Position numbers and translations under genes: made by a program. A DNA stretch of 51,946 bases from Pseudomonadota bacterium (GTDB taxonomy: Bacteria > Pseudomonadota > Alphaproteobacteria > UBA8366): positions 1-51,946 of the forward strand of contig JAYZAS010000004.1 in assembly GCA_036339585.1 (NCBI GenBank). Direction: 5' to 3'. Below are positions 9,958-19,415 of the stretch, piece after piece (position 1 is the stretch's first letter; every line of letters begins with the position of its first letter). The notes below the pieces were generated by a model, which worked only from the letters and a program-made list of their open reading frames with translations, had not been told where the DNA came from and did no database searches.

Positions 9958-9999
9958 CGTCTTCGGGCCAAAAAATGATCCTTTTCCAATTTCACGTAG

Positions 10000-10557
10000 T
10001 CAACGTCGGCGCAAACTACCGAGTCGACGCCGATTATACGCTAATTCCTCCTTAGTCAGTTCAAGGCCGATATAGATACGCCAGTCCGGTGGCGAATGAT
10101 CGGGACGTTGCGGGATTATAACGTCAAAAATGTCACTAAAATCAATCTGCGAGTCGCGCCCCTCAAACTTTGCAATCACTGGTGTCCGATTGCGGGTTAG
10201 AACTTTCTTTTCACGATCAACAACCCAAACCCAATAAGCAAACTCAGCCTTATCTTTTAGCATTGCGGCACCCCGAAGAGCAGTCATACTAAGAGCAATA
10301 TTCAGAGTTATTTCTTTTTCTCCAATATCGCATTCGCCATCAAAAGTATTAAGTTTAACATGGAAAACAATTTTGTTGAGGTCGTATCCGACACCAGGTC
10401 TGAACCTCACTAATTCTTGCCCAGTTTTCAATATTGTAGGCATAGGGCACACGTCGGGATCACCGGTTGTTTCGTCCAATAAGGCACAACCACCCATCAA
10501 CGATATTAATATCATCGCTACTATTGTTTGGCGAATGAATGAGTGGAACATAGACAT
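10000..10557 (-). CDS. Unknown lipoprotein
   Basis: A 185-aa protein of no recognised family. Its N-terminus is a lipoprotein signal: basic/hydrophobic stretch, then LMGGC at about residues 20-24, so the mature protein should begin with a lipidated Cys and sit in the envelope. The remaining soluble part has alternating strand-like segments (for example KIVFHVKLNTF, AYWVWVVDRE, WRIYIGLEL) suggesting a beta-sandwich, and ends in a very basic tail (YNRRRLGSLRRR). ATG at 10557 is preferred over GTG at 10566; neither has a clear ribosome site. It stands alone, divergent from thrB, at the place where ispH often precedes thrB in alphaproteobacteria. Confidence 0.75.
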   Translation of the reverse strand: MSMFHSFIRQTIVAMILISLMGGCALLDETTGDPDVCPMPTILKTGQELVRFRPGVGYDLNKIVFHVKLNTFDGECDIGEKEITLNIALSMTALRGAAMLKDKAEFAYWVWVVDREKKVLTRNRTPVIAKFEGRDSQIDFSDIFDVIIPQRPDHSPPDWRIYIGLELTKEELAYNRRRLGSLRRR

Positions 10558-10669
10558 TGAAATCACGATAATAAATAACTCAACTTTAAAAATCAGAACA
10601 AGCGTACAGAAAACTTTTTACTTTGCTAACGTAAATTCGGCCAATAATATTCGTTATAGGAAGGAGCTG

Positions 10670-10705
10670 ATGGCGACACAAATAACCCGCGTTAAAAAGA
10701 ACTGA
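10670..10705 (+). CDS. Possible 11-residue leader peptide upstream of thrB
   Basis: An 11-codon frame (MATQITRVKKN) begins three bases after a near-perfect ribosome site, AGGAAGGAG (10658-10666), in the 264-base gap before thrB. Two of the eleven residues are Thr and one is Ile, which recalls but does not match threonine attenuator leaders. Just downstream, GTTCC...GGAAC (about 10712-10732) could form a five-pair hairpin. There is no run of regulatory codons and no U-tract terminator, so it may be fortuitous. Confidence 0.2.
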   Translation: MATQITRVKKN

Positions 10706-10830
10706 CATATGCGTTCCTTTTTTCATCAGGAACATCGAACAAAAAAAGTAAATCTACATCAATTAAACCCAAGAAGGCCAAATAAATCGATTTCGTAAAA
10801 ATAACTATAAGCTTCACTTGTTGGTAAAAA

Positions 10831-11793
10831 ATGGCTGTATACACAGAAGTGCCGGATGATGCGCTAGACGATTTTGTCGCCGAATATGATATTGGCTCTG
10901 TACTATCATACAAGGGTATTGCGGAGGGAGTTGAAAATAGTAATTTCCTTCTTACAACCAGTCACGGACGATTTATCCTCACACTTTATGAGAAGCGGGT
11001 AGACCCCTCAGACATACCCTACTTCCTTAAATTGATGGATTATCTAGCGAAGAGAGACATACCATGCCCTTCTGTTTTACACGGGCGAGATGGTAAAGGC
11101 TTGCGCAAAGTTTGCGGAAAACCAGCCGCAATTTTTTCTTTTCTTGATGGCATGTCTCCCCGCAGAATTGATGTAGACCATTGCAGAATGGTCGGTGAGG
11201 CCCTTGCCAAAATGCATATCGCCAGCCTCCAATTTCCCATGACGCGAAAAAATAGTCTCTCACTTGCGGCTTGGCGTCCTCTACTTTACTCGTGTGGTCA
11301 ATCCATTGATCAAGTACAACCGGGCCTAAGAAATTTTCTAGAGATAGAACTCGAGTATTTACATAAGAACTGGCCGACATACCTTCCCGCTGGCACATGC
11401 CATGCTGACTTATTCCCCGATAACGTATTTTTCTTGCGAAAAAAATTATCGGGCTTGATCGATTTCTACTTCGCTTGCAATGACTTCCTAGCTTACGATC
11501 TTGCTATATGCCTTAACGCTTGGTGCTTCGATGAAAAAGGGTCTATCGATCTATCACGGGCACATTCGCTGCTTACAGGCTATTGCAGTGTCCGGCAATT
11601 GTCAGTGACGGAACTAAAAGCATTTCCCACACTAGCTCGGGGTGGAGCTGTCCGCTTTCTGCTGACAAGGCTCTTCGACTGGATTAACAATCCAACCGAT
11701 GCATTAGTACGACCAAAAAATCCTTCTGAGTATTACTATATTTTGAGTTTTCACCAAAAGATTTCTGAAATAGCTGAGCTTGGCCTTGAATGA
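10831..11793 (+). CDS. thrB: Homoserine kinase, ThrB type II (APH fold)
   Basis: ATP-dependent phosphorylation of homoserine, the step before threonine synthase. This 320-aa form has the aminoglycoside-phosphotransferase fold rather than the GHMP fold of E. coli ThrB. The nucleotide-facing N-terminal lobe reads [14 protein letters not shown], the catalytic loop [11 protein letters not shown] has Asp193 and Asn198, and GLIDFYFAC holds the metal-binding Asp. The ribosome site is weak. It overlaps rnhA by four bases (ATGA), the usual alphaproteobacterial thrB-rnhA pair; thrC is about 5.4 kb away on the other strand. Confidence 0.94.
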   Translation: MAVYTEVPDDALDDFVAEYDIGSVLSYKGIAEGVENSNFLLTTSHGRFILTLYEKRVDPSDIPYFLKLMDYLAKRDIPCPSVLHGRDGKGLRKVCGKPAAIFSFLDGMSPRRIDVDHCRMVGEALAKMHIASLQFPMTRKNSLSLAAWRPLLYSCGQSIDQVQPGLRNFLEIELEYLHKNWPTYLPAGTCHADLFPDNVFFLRKKLSGLIDFYFACNDFLAYDLAICLNAWCFDEKGSIDLSRAHSLLTGYCSVRQLSVTELKAFPTLARGGAVRFLLTRLFDWINNPTDALVRPKNPSEYYYILSFHQKISEIAELGLE

Positions 11794-12248
11794 GTGGAAA
11801 AAATGAAAGTGTAAAAATCTTTACCGACGGTGCTTGCTCCGGCAATCCGGGGCCAGGCGGTTGGGGTGCTATTTTACAATTTGCGGGAACCGAGAAAGAA
11901 CTGTCTGGCGGCGACACAAATACCACCAACAACCGCATGGAGCTTATGGCCGCAATTCGCGCCCTTGAAATGCTTACTAAGCCTGTCTCGGTCGACCTTT
12001 ACACGGATAGCATCTATGTGCGTGACGGAATTACTAAATGGATACATGGATGGAAGAAAAACGGGTGGAAGAACGCGTCCAAGAAGTCCGTAAAGAACGA
12101 GGACCTGTGGCGACGACTTGAAAAGGCTGCGAGTAGCCACTCAATACAATGGCACTGGATCAAGGGACACGCTGGACACCTCCATAATGAACGCGCAGAC
12201 GCGTTAGCCCGCGATGCTGCATTAGCACACCAAACCGATACAATGTAG
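11790..12248 (+). CDS. rnhA: Ribonuclease HI
   Basis: 152-aa endonuclease that cuts the RNA strand of RNA-DNA hybrids. All catalytic residues are present: Asp13 ([16 protein letters not shown]), Glu51 (NRMELMAA), Asp73 (YTDSIYV) and Asp137 (NERADALA), plus the loop histidine at about 127 (KGHAGH). Length is normal. Translation is probably coupled to thrB through the ATGA overlap. The 121 bases after its stop separate it from the convergent thiol reductase gene and hold nothing recognisable. Confidence 0.97.
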   Translation: MSGKNESVKIFTDGACSGNPGPGGWGAILQFAGTEKELSGGDTNTTNNRMELMAAIRALEMLTKPVSVDLYTDSIYVRDGITKWIHGWKKNGWKNASKKSVKNEDLWRRLEKAASSHSIQWHWIKGHAGHLHNERADALARDAALAHQTDTM

Positions 12249-12369
12249 TTCAAGTGTAAACAAACCAGCCCCTACGGAGAGTAATATTTGCAGTAGCGAT
12301 ATTGGATTCGTGAGAAGCTTCCATAAATTGAAATATTTTTTAGATGCGTCGAACCCATTAAACTGGTCC

Positions 12370-14469
12370 TCACATACCAGACACTTCACTAAAAACTCTA
12401 CTGAGTAGTGAATTCGTAAGTAATTCCGGCAACACAATACCGTCTGGTTTTTGAGGACCATATACAACGTTAAATGGTATGCCGAAACGGTCAAATGATC
12501 CAAGATATTGCGCTATATCATCATTTGGCATGGTCCAATCCGCTCTCATACCAATGATAGAGCCTGTTTTAAGGGCCTCCACAACTCGGTTTGCATTAAG
12601 AACGAATCGCTTATTAAGCTGACAAGTAACGCACCAATCGGCCGTAACATCAACCAAAACAGTCTTTCTATCAGCCACCAACTTTTTTATCTGTACCGCG
12701 TCAAATTTTTGCCACACAGCTGTCGAAACATTAGAACGGTCACCTGTCGGCTTCAGCCCTGTATTCCACATTATTGGAAAAGTAATTGCTGCTACACTCA
12801 GAAAGATGACAATTAATCCCGAACGCCTTCCTAGAGTTGAGCCCGGTAGTTTTTTTAGGGATAAAATCACACCCATGGTCACTATAAATCCACCGAGCGC
12901 GGCAGCCCCGCCCATATCAAGTACGTTAGAAAATACATAGAGCAGCCATAGCACAGTAGCTATTAAAGCGACGCCAAGCACACGTTTTACTGTGTTCATC
13001 CAAGGTCCAGGGCGCGGGAGAAAACATGCCAATCCTGGGAAAAGAGCTACTAACAAATACGGCGATGCCAAACCAACACCAAGAGAAGAAAACACTAGAA
13101 GGATCTCAAGCCAACCTTGGCTCAGCGCGAAGCCAACGGCGGTGCCAAGGAATGGGGCTGAGCAGGGAGTAGCAACAAGCGCCGCTAACGCACCTGCAAG
13201 AAAATGCTCCGCCAAGTTATCTCTATTCATGCGCTTAGCGACAATGCTTCCTACCCAAGCCGGCAGTTTAACCTCAAACAAGCCGAAAAGGTTATATGCA
13301 AAAAGGCCTAACACCACGCTCAAAAAGCCAAGAAAAATCGGTTGTTGAAATTGAATCCCCCAACCGACCGAAGCACCTCCGGCTTTCAAAATAATTAAAG
13401 CGACAGCTAGAGTCATAAATGAAAACAGGATGCCTGCAGCTGAAGCCAGAAAGCCCGCTCGAATTATTTTACTATCTTTCCCTAAATTAGATATGACACC
13501 TAGAAGCTTAATTGATAGGACTGGCAAGACACATGGCATGACATTGAGAATTAAGCCACCCAGCAAGGCCAATATTATAATAGTTGCTAAAGTTAATTCT
13601 TTATTTTGGGAAAAGCGAGATGAGACATTTATATTTAACGGCTTATATTTAGGATAAAGTTTTGCCTCAACCGACTTATCACCGTCTACTAAGGTTGCTG
13701 TTATGCCGTCTTGCTCAAGTGCCGCCCGCCCAACGCCGCTGATCAGAACTCGCAGTTCTGCCAACTTCCGATCTTGAGCAATATTAACCTCCGGTTTTCC
13801 GAAATGGCTACCGGCCGGACCCTCGATATATATATCTGGTTGTGTGAAAATATCTTTTGTCTGCGCGAAAAAAATAACTTCATTTTTGTCCCCACTTTTA
13901 GTCAAGTGAGAGCTTTCTATGATAAGGCCATGACGGCCATCACGCTTTGGTATGCGCGCAGTATACTTGGCGATCAGATTCGAATAATCAGATAATACTG
14001 CCCTACCTGCAGGTATTCTCAACTCCAGAGTGTTGACGTATGGGATGCAAATTTTTTCACAAATAAGGTATTCTAGCTGTACCCTAACGATAGTCGGCCC
14101 AGATGATATGCGTTTCAACTCCAATGGCAGAATGACTTCATCAAGGTATCCCAGTGTTTCAAGACCAAGTACGGAAAATCTTTTTGGGACCGGCCAACCA
14201 ACAACTAAATCTTTAACATTTTCGGACCTATCCCATGTAACCTTTGGAGGTAGCCCTGCATCACCCGGCGACCGCCAATATATTTTCCATCCAGGTTTTA
14301 ACTTGAATTGTATCCCTAGCGGTATCGTAGTTGCTGAACCAGTTGAAATAAATGCACTCACTAACCTCACAGCAACTTGCTCTTCACGCTGCCATTCACT
14401 TGAAGCGCCATTTGCATTTGCAATAGGAAAATACAAGCAAATGATCAAAAAAAGTATTCTCAGCTTCAT
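12370..14469 (-). CDS. DsbD/ScsB-type cytoplasmic membrane thiol:disulfide interchange protein
   Basis: About 699 aa. It moves reducing electrons from cytoplasmic thioredoxin across the membrane to periplasmic partners. Order: signal peptide (first 20 residues), a large periplasmic domain (about 25-290) with the WKIYWRSPGDAGLPP motif typical of the ScsB branch, an eight-helix membrane domain with the redox cysteines Cys313 (NVMPCVLP) and Cys436 (TPCSAP), and a C-terminal thioredoxin domain with CVTC at 613-616. The ATG at 14469 begins the signal peptide; an ATG at 14508 would add 13 residues in front of it. The large N-terminal domain favours ScsB over classical DsbD. No partner scsC or scsD is adjacent. 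Confidence 0.9.
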   Translation of the reverse strand: MKLRILFLIICLYFPIANANGASSEWQREEQVAVRLVSAFISTGSATTIPLGIQFKLKPGWKIYWRSPGDAGLPPKVTWDRSENVKDLVVGWPVPKRFSVLGLETLGYLDEVILPLELKRISSGPTIVRVQLEYLICEKICIPYVNTLELRIPAGRAVLSDYSNLIAKYTARIPKRDGRHGLIIESSHLTKSGDKNEVIFFAQTKDIFTQPDIYIEGPAGSHFGKPEVNIAQDRKLAELRVLISGVGRAALEQDGITATLVDGDKSVEAKLYPKYKPLNINVSSRFSQNKELTLATIIILALLGGLILNVMPCVLPVLSIKLLGVISNLGKDSKIIRAGFLASAAGILFSFMTLAVALIILKAGGASVGWGIQFQQPIFLGFLSVVLGLFAYNLFGLFEVKLPAWVGSIVAKRMNRDNLAEHFLAGALAALVATPCSAPFLGTAVGFALSQGWLEILLVFSSLGVGLASPYLLVALFPGLACFLPRPGPWMNTVKRVLGVALIATVLWLLYVFSNVLDMGGAAALGGFIVTMGVILSLKKLPGSTLGRRSGLIVIFLSVAAITFPIMWNTGLKPTGDRSNVSTAVWQKFDAVQIKKLVADRKTVLVDVTADWCVTCQLNKRFVLNANRVVEALKTGSIIGMRADWTMPNDDIAQYLGSFDRFGIPFNVVYGPQKPDGIVLPELLTNSLLSRVFSEVSGM

Positions 14470-14655
14470 ATTACGATTTCCGCAGACCACGCCTTTCACC
14501 AATAACATAGCTTTTATCTCGCAAAATAGAATGGCTAATGTAAAAAACCAAAATTTTGATGCATAGGTTACTTAAGCAATCCCATAAGCATAATTTCGCA
14601 ACTGCATTAGTTCCCTTATTACCCTCTAGTCGCTATCATGAGGATCATATGAAAT

Positions 14656-15261
14656 ATGGAAAATAGTCGCATGAATGAGCCAAATAAGACCGTCGCCAGC
14701 ACAAATCCAGGCTATCTAACAGGGCAGATACTAATCGCTATGCCTGCAATGACTGATCCTCGCTTTACTAAAAGCGTGATATACATCTGTGTGCACAACG
14801 AGGAGGGCGCAATGGGACTGGTTGTGAACAAAACTATAGACTCTTTAGCTTTTCCGGAATTACTCGAACAGCTGGACATAGGCGTCCATGGAATAATTGA
14901 TGATCGACCAGTTCATCACGGCGGCCCTCTGGACACAGGACGAGGATTTATTTTGCATTCACTCGATTATCAACAGGACAGTACGATCAGCATAACCGAA
15001 GGTTTGGGATTGACCGCAACCATAGATGTTCTGAGTGATATCGCTCAGAACCGTGGCCCGGCACAATCTCTGCTCGCGCTCGGTTATGCGGGATGGGGTC
15101 CCAACCAGCTAGATGATGAAATACAGCAGAACGCATGGCTACAATCCTCGGCAGACCGAGAGCTAATATTTAATTTGCAAAATGACAAAAAGTGGGAATG
15201 TGCTATCTCCTCTATCGGCATAGATTTGAGCTTTCTCTCAGCTGAAACTGGACACGCTTAG
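14656..15261 (+). CDS. YqgE/AlgH (UPF0301) family protein
   Basis: 201-aa protein of the widespread YqgE/AlgH family, whose biochemical role is unsettled. Recognised by YLTGQILIAMPAMTDPRFTKSVIYIC near the start (residues about 20-45), GAMGLVVNKT, VHHGGPLDTGRGFILHS and GYAGWGPNQLDDEI. A GAGGAT site lies about ten bases before the ATG; a second in-frame ATG at 14671 is possible. It is divergent from the thiol reductase gene and stands alone. Confidence 0.9.
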   Translation: MENSRMNEPNKTVASTNPGYLTGQILIAMPAMTDPRFTKSVIYICVHNEEGAMGLVVNKTIDSLAFPELLEQLDIGVHGIIDDRPVHHGGPLDTGRGFILHSLDYQQDSTISITEGLGLTATIDVLSDIAQNRGPAQSLLALGYAGWGPNQLDDEIQQNAWLQSSADRELIFNLQNDKKWECAISSIGIDLSFLSAETGHA

Positions 15262-15346
15262 TTATTACCAAACACGAATATGTTGTTAAAAACATTCCGC
15301 TGTCCATGCATCGAATAATTGATTTTTGCCCCCTGAGATGAAAACA

Positions 15347-15931
15347 TCACGGTCTCGGGTCGGTCTTTAGAAGGGAATAACAGATGTGATCTTGCCACCG
15401 ACCATTAATACAGAGATATTGTCGCAGCAGTCCTTCTTCATAAAATCCCGCTTTCTTAAGAAGGTTTCGACTTGGTTCGTTGTGCACAAGACAAGCTGCC
15501 TCGACACGATTTAATGCCAAATTATCGAAGGCATAGGAGATGATAAGGCGCAGCGCGTCGAACATATATCCCTTTCGGGCGAATGGCGCACCAATCCAAT
15601 ATCCGATACTAGCGCTTTGGGCCACTCCACGCCGCAGGTTGGACATAGTTATACCTCCCACCAATCGTTGCCGTTCATGTTCAAAAATAAAAAATGGATA
15701 CCCAGTAGCATATCGCCACTCAGCCTTAAATCGCTGAAGCCGTCTTCTATATGCTATCGCTGACGCACCATCAACAGGCCAACTTGGTTCCCAAGGAACT
15801 AAAAACTCTCGGCTTTCGCCCCGAAGAGCAACCCATTGCTTGCAATCCCACCTACTCGGCGGACGAATGAAGACCCTAACACCAGTAATGTGGGGCGTAT
15901 GGCGCTCAAACAGGGATTTTAATAGCACCAT
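15347..15931 (-). CDS. GNAT N-acetyltransferase, RimJ/RimL type
   Basis: 194-aa GCN5-related acetyltransferase resembling RimJ, which acetylates ribosomal protein N-termini. Seen: the N-terminal VRVFIRPPSRWD strand-helix, the acetyl-CoA region IGYWIGAPFARKGYMFDAL (about 115-133, with the R-x-x-G/A-type loop), and NRVEAACLVHNEPSRNLLKKAGF (motif B). It begins 11 bases after the M16 peptidase stop, the third gene of a thrC-M16-GNAT run conserved in alphaproteobacteria. The true substrate cannot be read from sequence. Confidence 0.88.
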   Translation of the reverse strand: MVLLKSLFERHTPHITGVRVFIRPPSRWDCKQWVALRGESREFLVPWEPSWPVDGASAIAYRRRLQRFKAEWRYATGYPFFIFEHERQRLVGGITMSNLRRGVAQSASIGYWIGAPFARKGYMFDALRLIISYAFDNLALNRVEAACLVHNEPSRNLLKKAGFYEEGLLRQYLCINGRWQDHICYSLLKTDPRP

Positions 15932-15942
15932 TCCACCGCCCC

Positions 15943-17205
15943 TTAGAGTTGAAGCCTGCTACAAATCTTGTCGTAACTCTCAAGTTTTTTTAGAACGCCT
16001 GTAGCGGTTAATGTTGGTCTGCTTGTGAATAAGCGTGCAGCCGTCCGCTGCACTTGCCCCAAGTCAACAGCCTCAATACGCTGTATCAGATCATGTAAGG
16101 AAAGGGGAGCTCCATAAACAAGTGTTTGTTGGCCCAGTTGTTCAGCACGGCCACCAGTTGATTCCAATGACATTAATGTGCCGGCCTTCAACTGTACGCA
16201 GGCGCGCCTCACTTCTTCATGTTGAATACTGGATGCAAATTTTACAATTTCATCACATAAAGCGGGCACCAGATCATCAACTTGATCAGGGCCAGTGCCA
16301 GCATATATCCCAAAAGTGCCAGCATCACTATAGGCAGCAGAAAATGAGTAAACTGAATACGCAAGCCCGCGTTTTTCTCTTATTTCCTGAAATAAACGTG
16401 AGGACATACCAGCTCCTAAGATCGTCGACAGCACGCTCAAAGCATAGAAATCTGGATCACCGAAAGGAAAACCCTTAAATCCAATTAAAAAGTGTACCTG
16501 CTCAAGGTCTGATTCAACACGCTTTTCGCCCCCGCAGTAATGCGCTGGCTCATGCTTTGTAACAATCTTGGAGGTTGGGAAAGAAGCAAATAATTCCTCC
16601 GCCATGCCCACAATATCCTCATGCTGCACTTTGCCTGCGGCTGATAACACTGCACGTTCGGATCCATAATTACTTTGGAGGAAGCTTTTAATAGTTTCGC
16701 GACTCATTGCCTGTACGTTTTCGCGCCGACCCAGAACCGGAAGACCCATGGACTGATCCGGGAAAGCGGCAGCCTGATAGTAATCAAAAATGATGTCATC
16801 CGGCGTGTCCGCAGCCTGACCAATCTCTTGCAGGACGACCTGCCTTTCGCGATCCAACTCAACTTGGTCAAAGGTTGCATTCTGAAGAATGTCTGCAATT
16901 ATGTCTGCAGCAAGTGCGATATCGGGCGCCAGCATCTTAGCAAAATAAGCGGTGCTTTCCCTGCCCGTGTATGCATTTAAATGACCGCCCACAGCCTCGA
17001 TTTCAGCAGCAATATCCTTAGCATTGCGCCGCCGAGTACCCTTAAAAGCCATATGTTCTAAAAGGTGGGCCACCCCGTTATTCTCATTTGACTCATGACG
17101 CGTACCAGATCCAACCCACACGCCAATTGAAGCACTCTCTACTCCCGGCATTTCATGGGTCACAACTCTTAGTCCATTTTCCAACGCTGTAAATTCTACG
17201 CTCAT
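15943..17205 (-). CDS. M16 family zinc metallopeptidase (processing-peptidase-like)
   Basis: 420-aa single-unit M16B peptidase, the bacterial relative of the mitochondrial processing peptidase beta subunit. The inverted zinc motif HLLEH is at residues 47-51 (NGVAHLLEHMAFKGT), and the distal zinc ligand lies in the helix ERQVVLQEIG. The C-terminal half has the inactive repeat fold with the KRGLAYSVYSF substrate-binding motif. Start ATG at 17205 is chosen because GAGGGG precedes it by four bases; it starts 8 bases after thrC ends. An upstream in-frame start at 17232 would lie inside thrC. Confidence 0.92.
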   Translation of the reverse strand: MSVEFTALENGLRVVTHEMPGVESASIGVWVGSGTRHESNENNGVAHLLEHMAFKGTRRRNAKDIAAEIEAVGGHLNAYTGRESTAYFAKMLAPDIALAADIIADILQNATFDQVELDRERQVVLQEIGQAADTPDDIIFDYYQAAAFPDQSMGLPVLGRRENVQAMSRETIKSFLQSNYGSERAVLSAAGKVQHEDIVGMAEELFASFPTSKIVTKHEPAHYCGGEKRVESDLEQVHFLIGFKGFPFGDPDFYALSVLSTILGAGMSSRLFQEIREKRGLAYSVYSFSAAYSDAGTFGIYAGTGPDQVDDLVPALCDEIVKFASSIQHEEVRRACVQLKAGTLMSLESTGGRAEQLGQQTLVYGAPLSLHDLIQRIEAVDLGQVQRTAARLFTSRPTLTATGVLKKLESYDKICSRLQL

Positions 17206-17213
17206 TGGGCCCC

Positions 17214-18605
17214 TCAGTACTTTTTTGCGCAAATAAAATCCTGAAGTATATCTAATTCATTCGGTAATACGGTGAAATTTTCTTTACGCTCGTATAAATC
17301 GCTTAAAGATGGCGGAAGTGCAGGGATCTGACCAACGGCTTTTTTTGCAGCATTAGGGAATTTTGCTGGGTGCGCGGTTGCAAGAGAAACAATGGGACGA
17401 GAGAGCTTTGAGCTCATTTCAAACGCAGTTTCAATACCAATAGCAGTGTGGGGGTCAATTAACACATTTTGTTCAGAAGAAATCTTAGCAATCGTCCTAA
17501 GGGTTGTGTTGTCGTCAACCTTTCTGGCATCGAATAATTTTCTTGCCTCTTTCCATGCAAAATTTGGAACTACTAATTTGCCCGTTTTGCGAAAATTGTG
17601 CATTGCCTCAGACACATCGCCGGATTTACGACCCAACAAATCAAACAGCAACCGCTCAAAATTACTTGAAACTTGTATATCCATACTAGGAGAAACTGTA
17701 GGGACAACTGGCTCCATCACCATTTCATTTTTTTTAAAAAACCGGACAAGGATATCATTTTGATTTGAGGCCACAACTAATTTCTTTACCGGAAGCCCCA
17801 TTAAGTGGGCTCCGTATCCAGCAAAAATATTACCAAAATTACCCGTTGGCACAATAAAAGTTGCGCCCTGATCCGGAGCTCCAAGTTTGAGGCCAGCCCA
17901 AAAGTAATATACAATTTGCGCCATAATACGCGCCCAGTTTATTGAATTTACCGCTGATAAGTTCACTCGTTCTCTAAAATGTAGATCGTTAAAACAAGCC
18001 TTCACTAAATCCTGACAATCATCGAATGTTCCATTTATTGCAATATTATAAACATTTTCTGATGATACGGTCGTCATCTGCCGACGCTGGACATCGGAAA
18101 CACGACCTGCTGGATGCAGAATAAAGATATCAACCGACTGGCGCCCCTTACAAGCCTCAATAGCTGCAGACCCAGTATCACCAGAAGTAGCCCCGACAAT
18201 CGTGATGCGCTCGCCACGACGAGTGAGAATGTAATCGAATAAACGCCCTAGTAATTGTAGAGCTATATCCTTAAACGCTAACGTTGGTCCATGAAACAGT
18301 TCAAGCAACCAAACCCCATCAACTAGTTTTTTTAGTGGAGCTACCTGGTCATTAGTAAATTCTGAATATGATGCACTCACTATCTCAGCAAAATCGTCCT
18401 CAGCGATGGAGTCGCCCACAAAAGGAAACATCAGCCGACAAGCAAGATCAGAATAATTGAGATTAATTAATTCAACTTGTTCTACCGAGGAAACCTGTGG
18501 CCAAGCACTGGGCACATACAGCCCGCCATCGGAAGCAAGCCCCGCTAGAAGAACCTCATCGAATGCTAGGGCGGGAGCAGAACCGCGAGTGCTAATGTAA
18601 AACAA
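17214..18605 (-). CDS. thrC: Threonine synthase
   Basis: PLP-dependent conversion of O-phosphohomoserine to threonine (463 aa). The PLP lysine is Lys112 (GPTLAFKDIALQLL), and the phosphate-binding loop is GATSGDTGSAAIEA. The start codon is TTG: a GAGGG site lies about seven bases upstream, and the N-terminus (FYISTRGSAPALAF) aligns with the standard start of alphaproteobacterial ThrC. It leads the thrC-M16-GNAT run and works with ThrB encoded at 10831. Confidence 0.95.
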   Translation of the reverse strand: MFYISTRGSAPALAFDEVLLAGLASDGGLYVPSAWPQVSSVEQVELINLNYSDLACRLMFPFVGDSIAEDDFAEIVSASYSEFTNDQVAPLKKLVDGVWLLELFHGPTLAFKDIALQLLGRLFDYILTRRGERITIVGATSGDTGSAAIEACKGRQSVDIFILHPAGRVSDVQRRQMTTVSSENVYNIAINGTFDDCQDLVKACFNDLHFRERVNLSAVNSINWARIMAQIVYYFWAGLKLGAPDQGATFIVPTGNFGNIFAGYGAHLMGLPVKKLVVASNQNDILVRFFKKNEMVMEPVVPTVSPSMDIQVSSNFERLLFDLLGRKSGDVSEAMHNFRKTGKLVVPNFAWKEARKLFDARKVDDNTTLRTIAKISSEQNVLIDPHTAIGIETAFEMSSKLSRPIVSLATAHPAKFPNAAKKAVGQIPALPPSLSDLYERKENFTVLPNELDILQDFICAKKY

Positions 18606-18671
18606 AAATTTACCCTCTTAAAACATAAGGCCAGCACCATAGTGATAGCGCGAAGTGATAATACATGATCC

Positions 18672-19415
18672 TCATTGTGCCGAACCCACGATTATATATA
18701 TGCCCATGAACAGCAATGAGAAAAAGAAGATTCTGCGAAATCGTGTTTCTGAAAGCTTACGACGAATAACCTGCCCAATCGACACGCCTATCAACGCTGG
18801 AAGCAATGCCGCTGTTGAAATGATATTTTGATCCATCAGCAATAAGCCTCTGATTCCTAACATAACGGTAAGCGCTCCGGTTGCAACTGAGAACCAAATA
18901 CCCATGGCCTGAATAAATTGATCCCTCTGCAACCCAAGAGATTGAAGATAAGGCACCGCCGGCACTACGAAAGAACCCGTCAATCCGGTCAAGGCCCCAG
19001 TGAAAATTCCAATAATCGGTGAATACCATTTTTCTCGCTTTGTTAAATTTAGGCGATTAGTCAATGACAACCCAAACCCTGAATAGATGATGATAGAAAT
19101 TCCGAGTATTAGCGATAACTGCTCACTACTTGAATTCGCAAAAACTTCTGATACTGCAAAAATTCCGATAACTCCTGCTAATAACAATGGCCAAAAACGC
19201 GTTATCAGTTCCTTAAGGTGTGGACCAGAAAGTGCTTGGAAAAGATTGGTCGCCAAAGAGGGTATTAGTATCAATGGAATTGCATCCTTTAGCCCGAAGA
19301 AAGCTGTTAAAATGGTCAGCGAAACGGTCGGCAGCCCAAGTCCGATTACACCTTTAGTGAGCCCCGCTAGAAATAATGTGGCCCCCACAATAAAAAAAAA
19401 TTGAGTCTCCGCCAT
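18672..19415 (-). CDS. TauE/SafE-family membrane permease
   Basis: 247-aa polytopic inner-membrane protein with about eight hydrophobic helices in two similar halves. Glycine/proline-rich helices such as LAGLTKGVIGLGLPTVSL (about 15-32) and GALTGLTGSFVVPAVPYL (about 138-155) are the internal repeats typical of the TauE/SafE (DUF81) family, which exports or imports sulfite, sulfoacetate or related anions. The start ATG overlaps the stop of the M32 peptidase gene by one base, so the two are coupled. The substrate is unknown; no sulfur-metabolism gene is adjacent. Confidence 0.88.
   Translation of the reverse strand: MAETQFFFIVGATLFLAGLTKGVIGLGLPTVSLTILTAFFGLKDAIPLILIPSLATNLFQALSGPHLKELITRFWPLLLAGVIGIFAVSEVFANSSSEQLSLILGISIIIYSGFGLSLTNRLNLTKREKWYSPIIGIFTGALTGLTGSFVVPAVPYLQSLGLQRDQFIQAMGIWFSVATGALTVMLGIRGLLLMDQNIISTAALLPALIGVSIGQVIRRKLSETRFRRIFFFSLLFMGIYIIVGSAQ

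Noticed and set aside
10709-10798. 29-codon frame after the possible thrB leader
   Set aside because: No ribosome site and no likeness to known peptides; a chance frame is likely.
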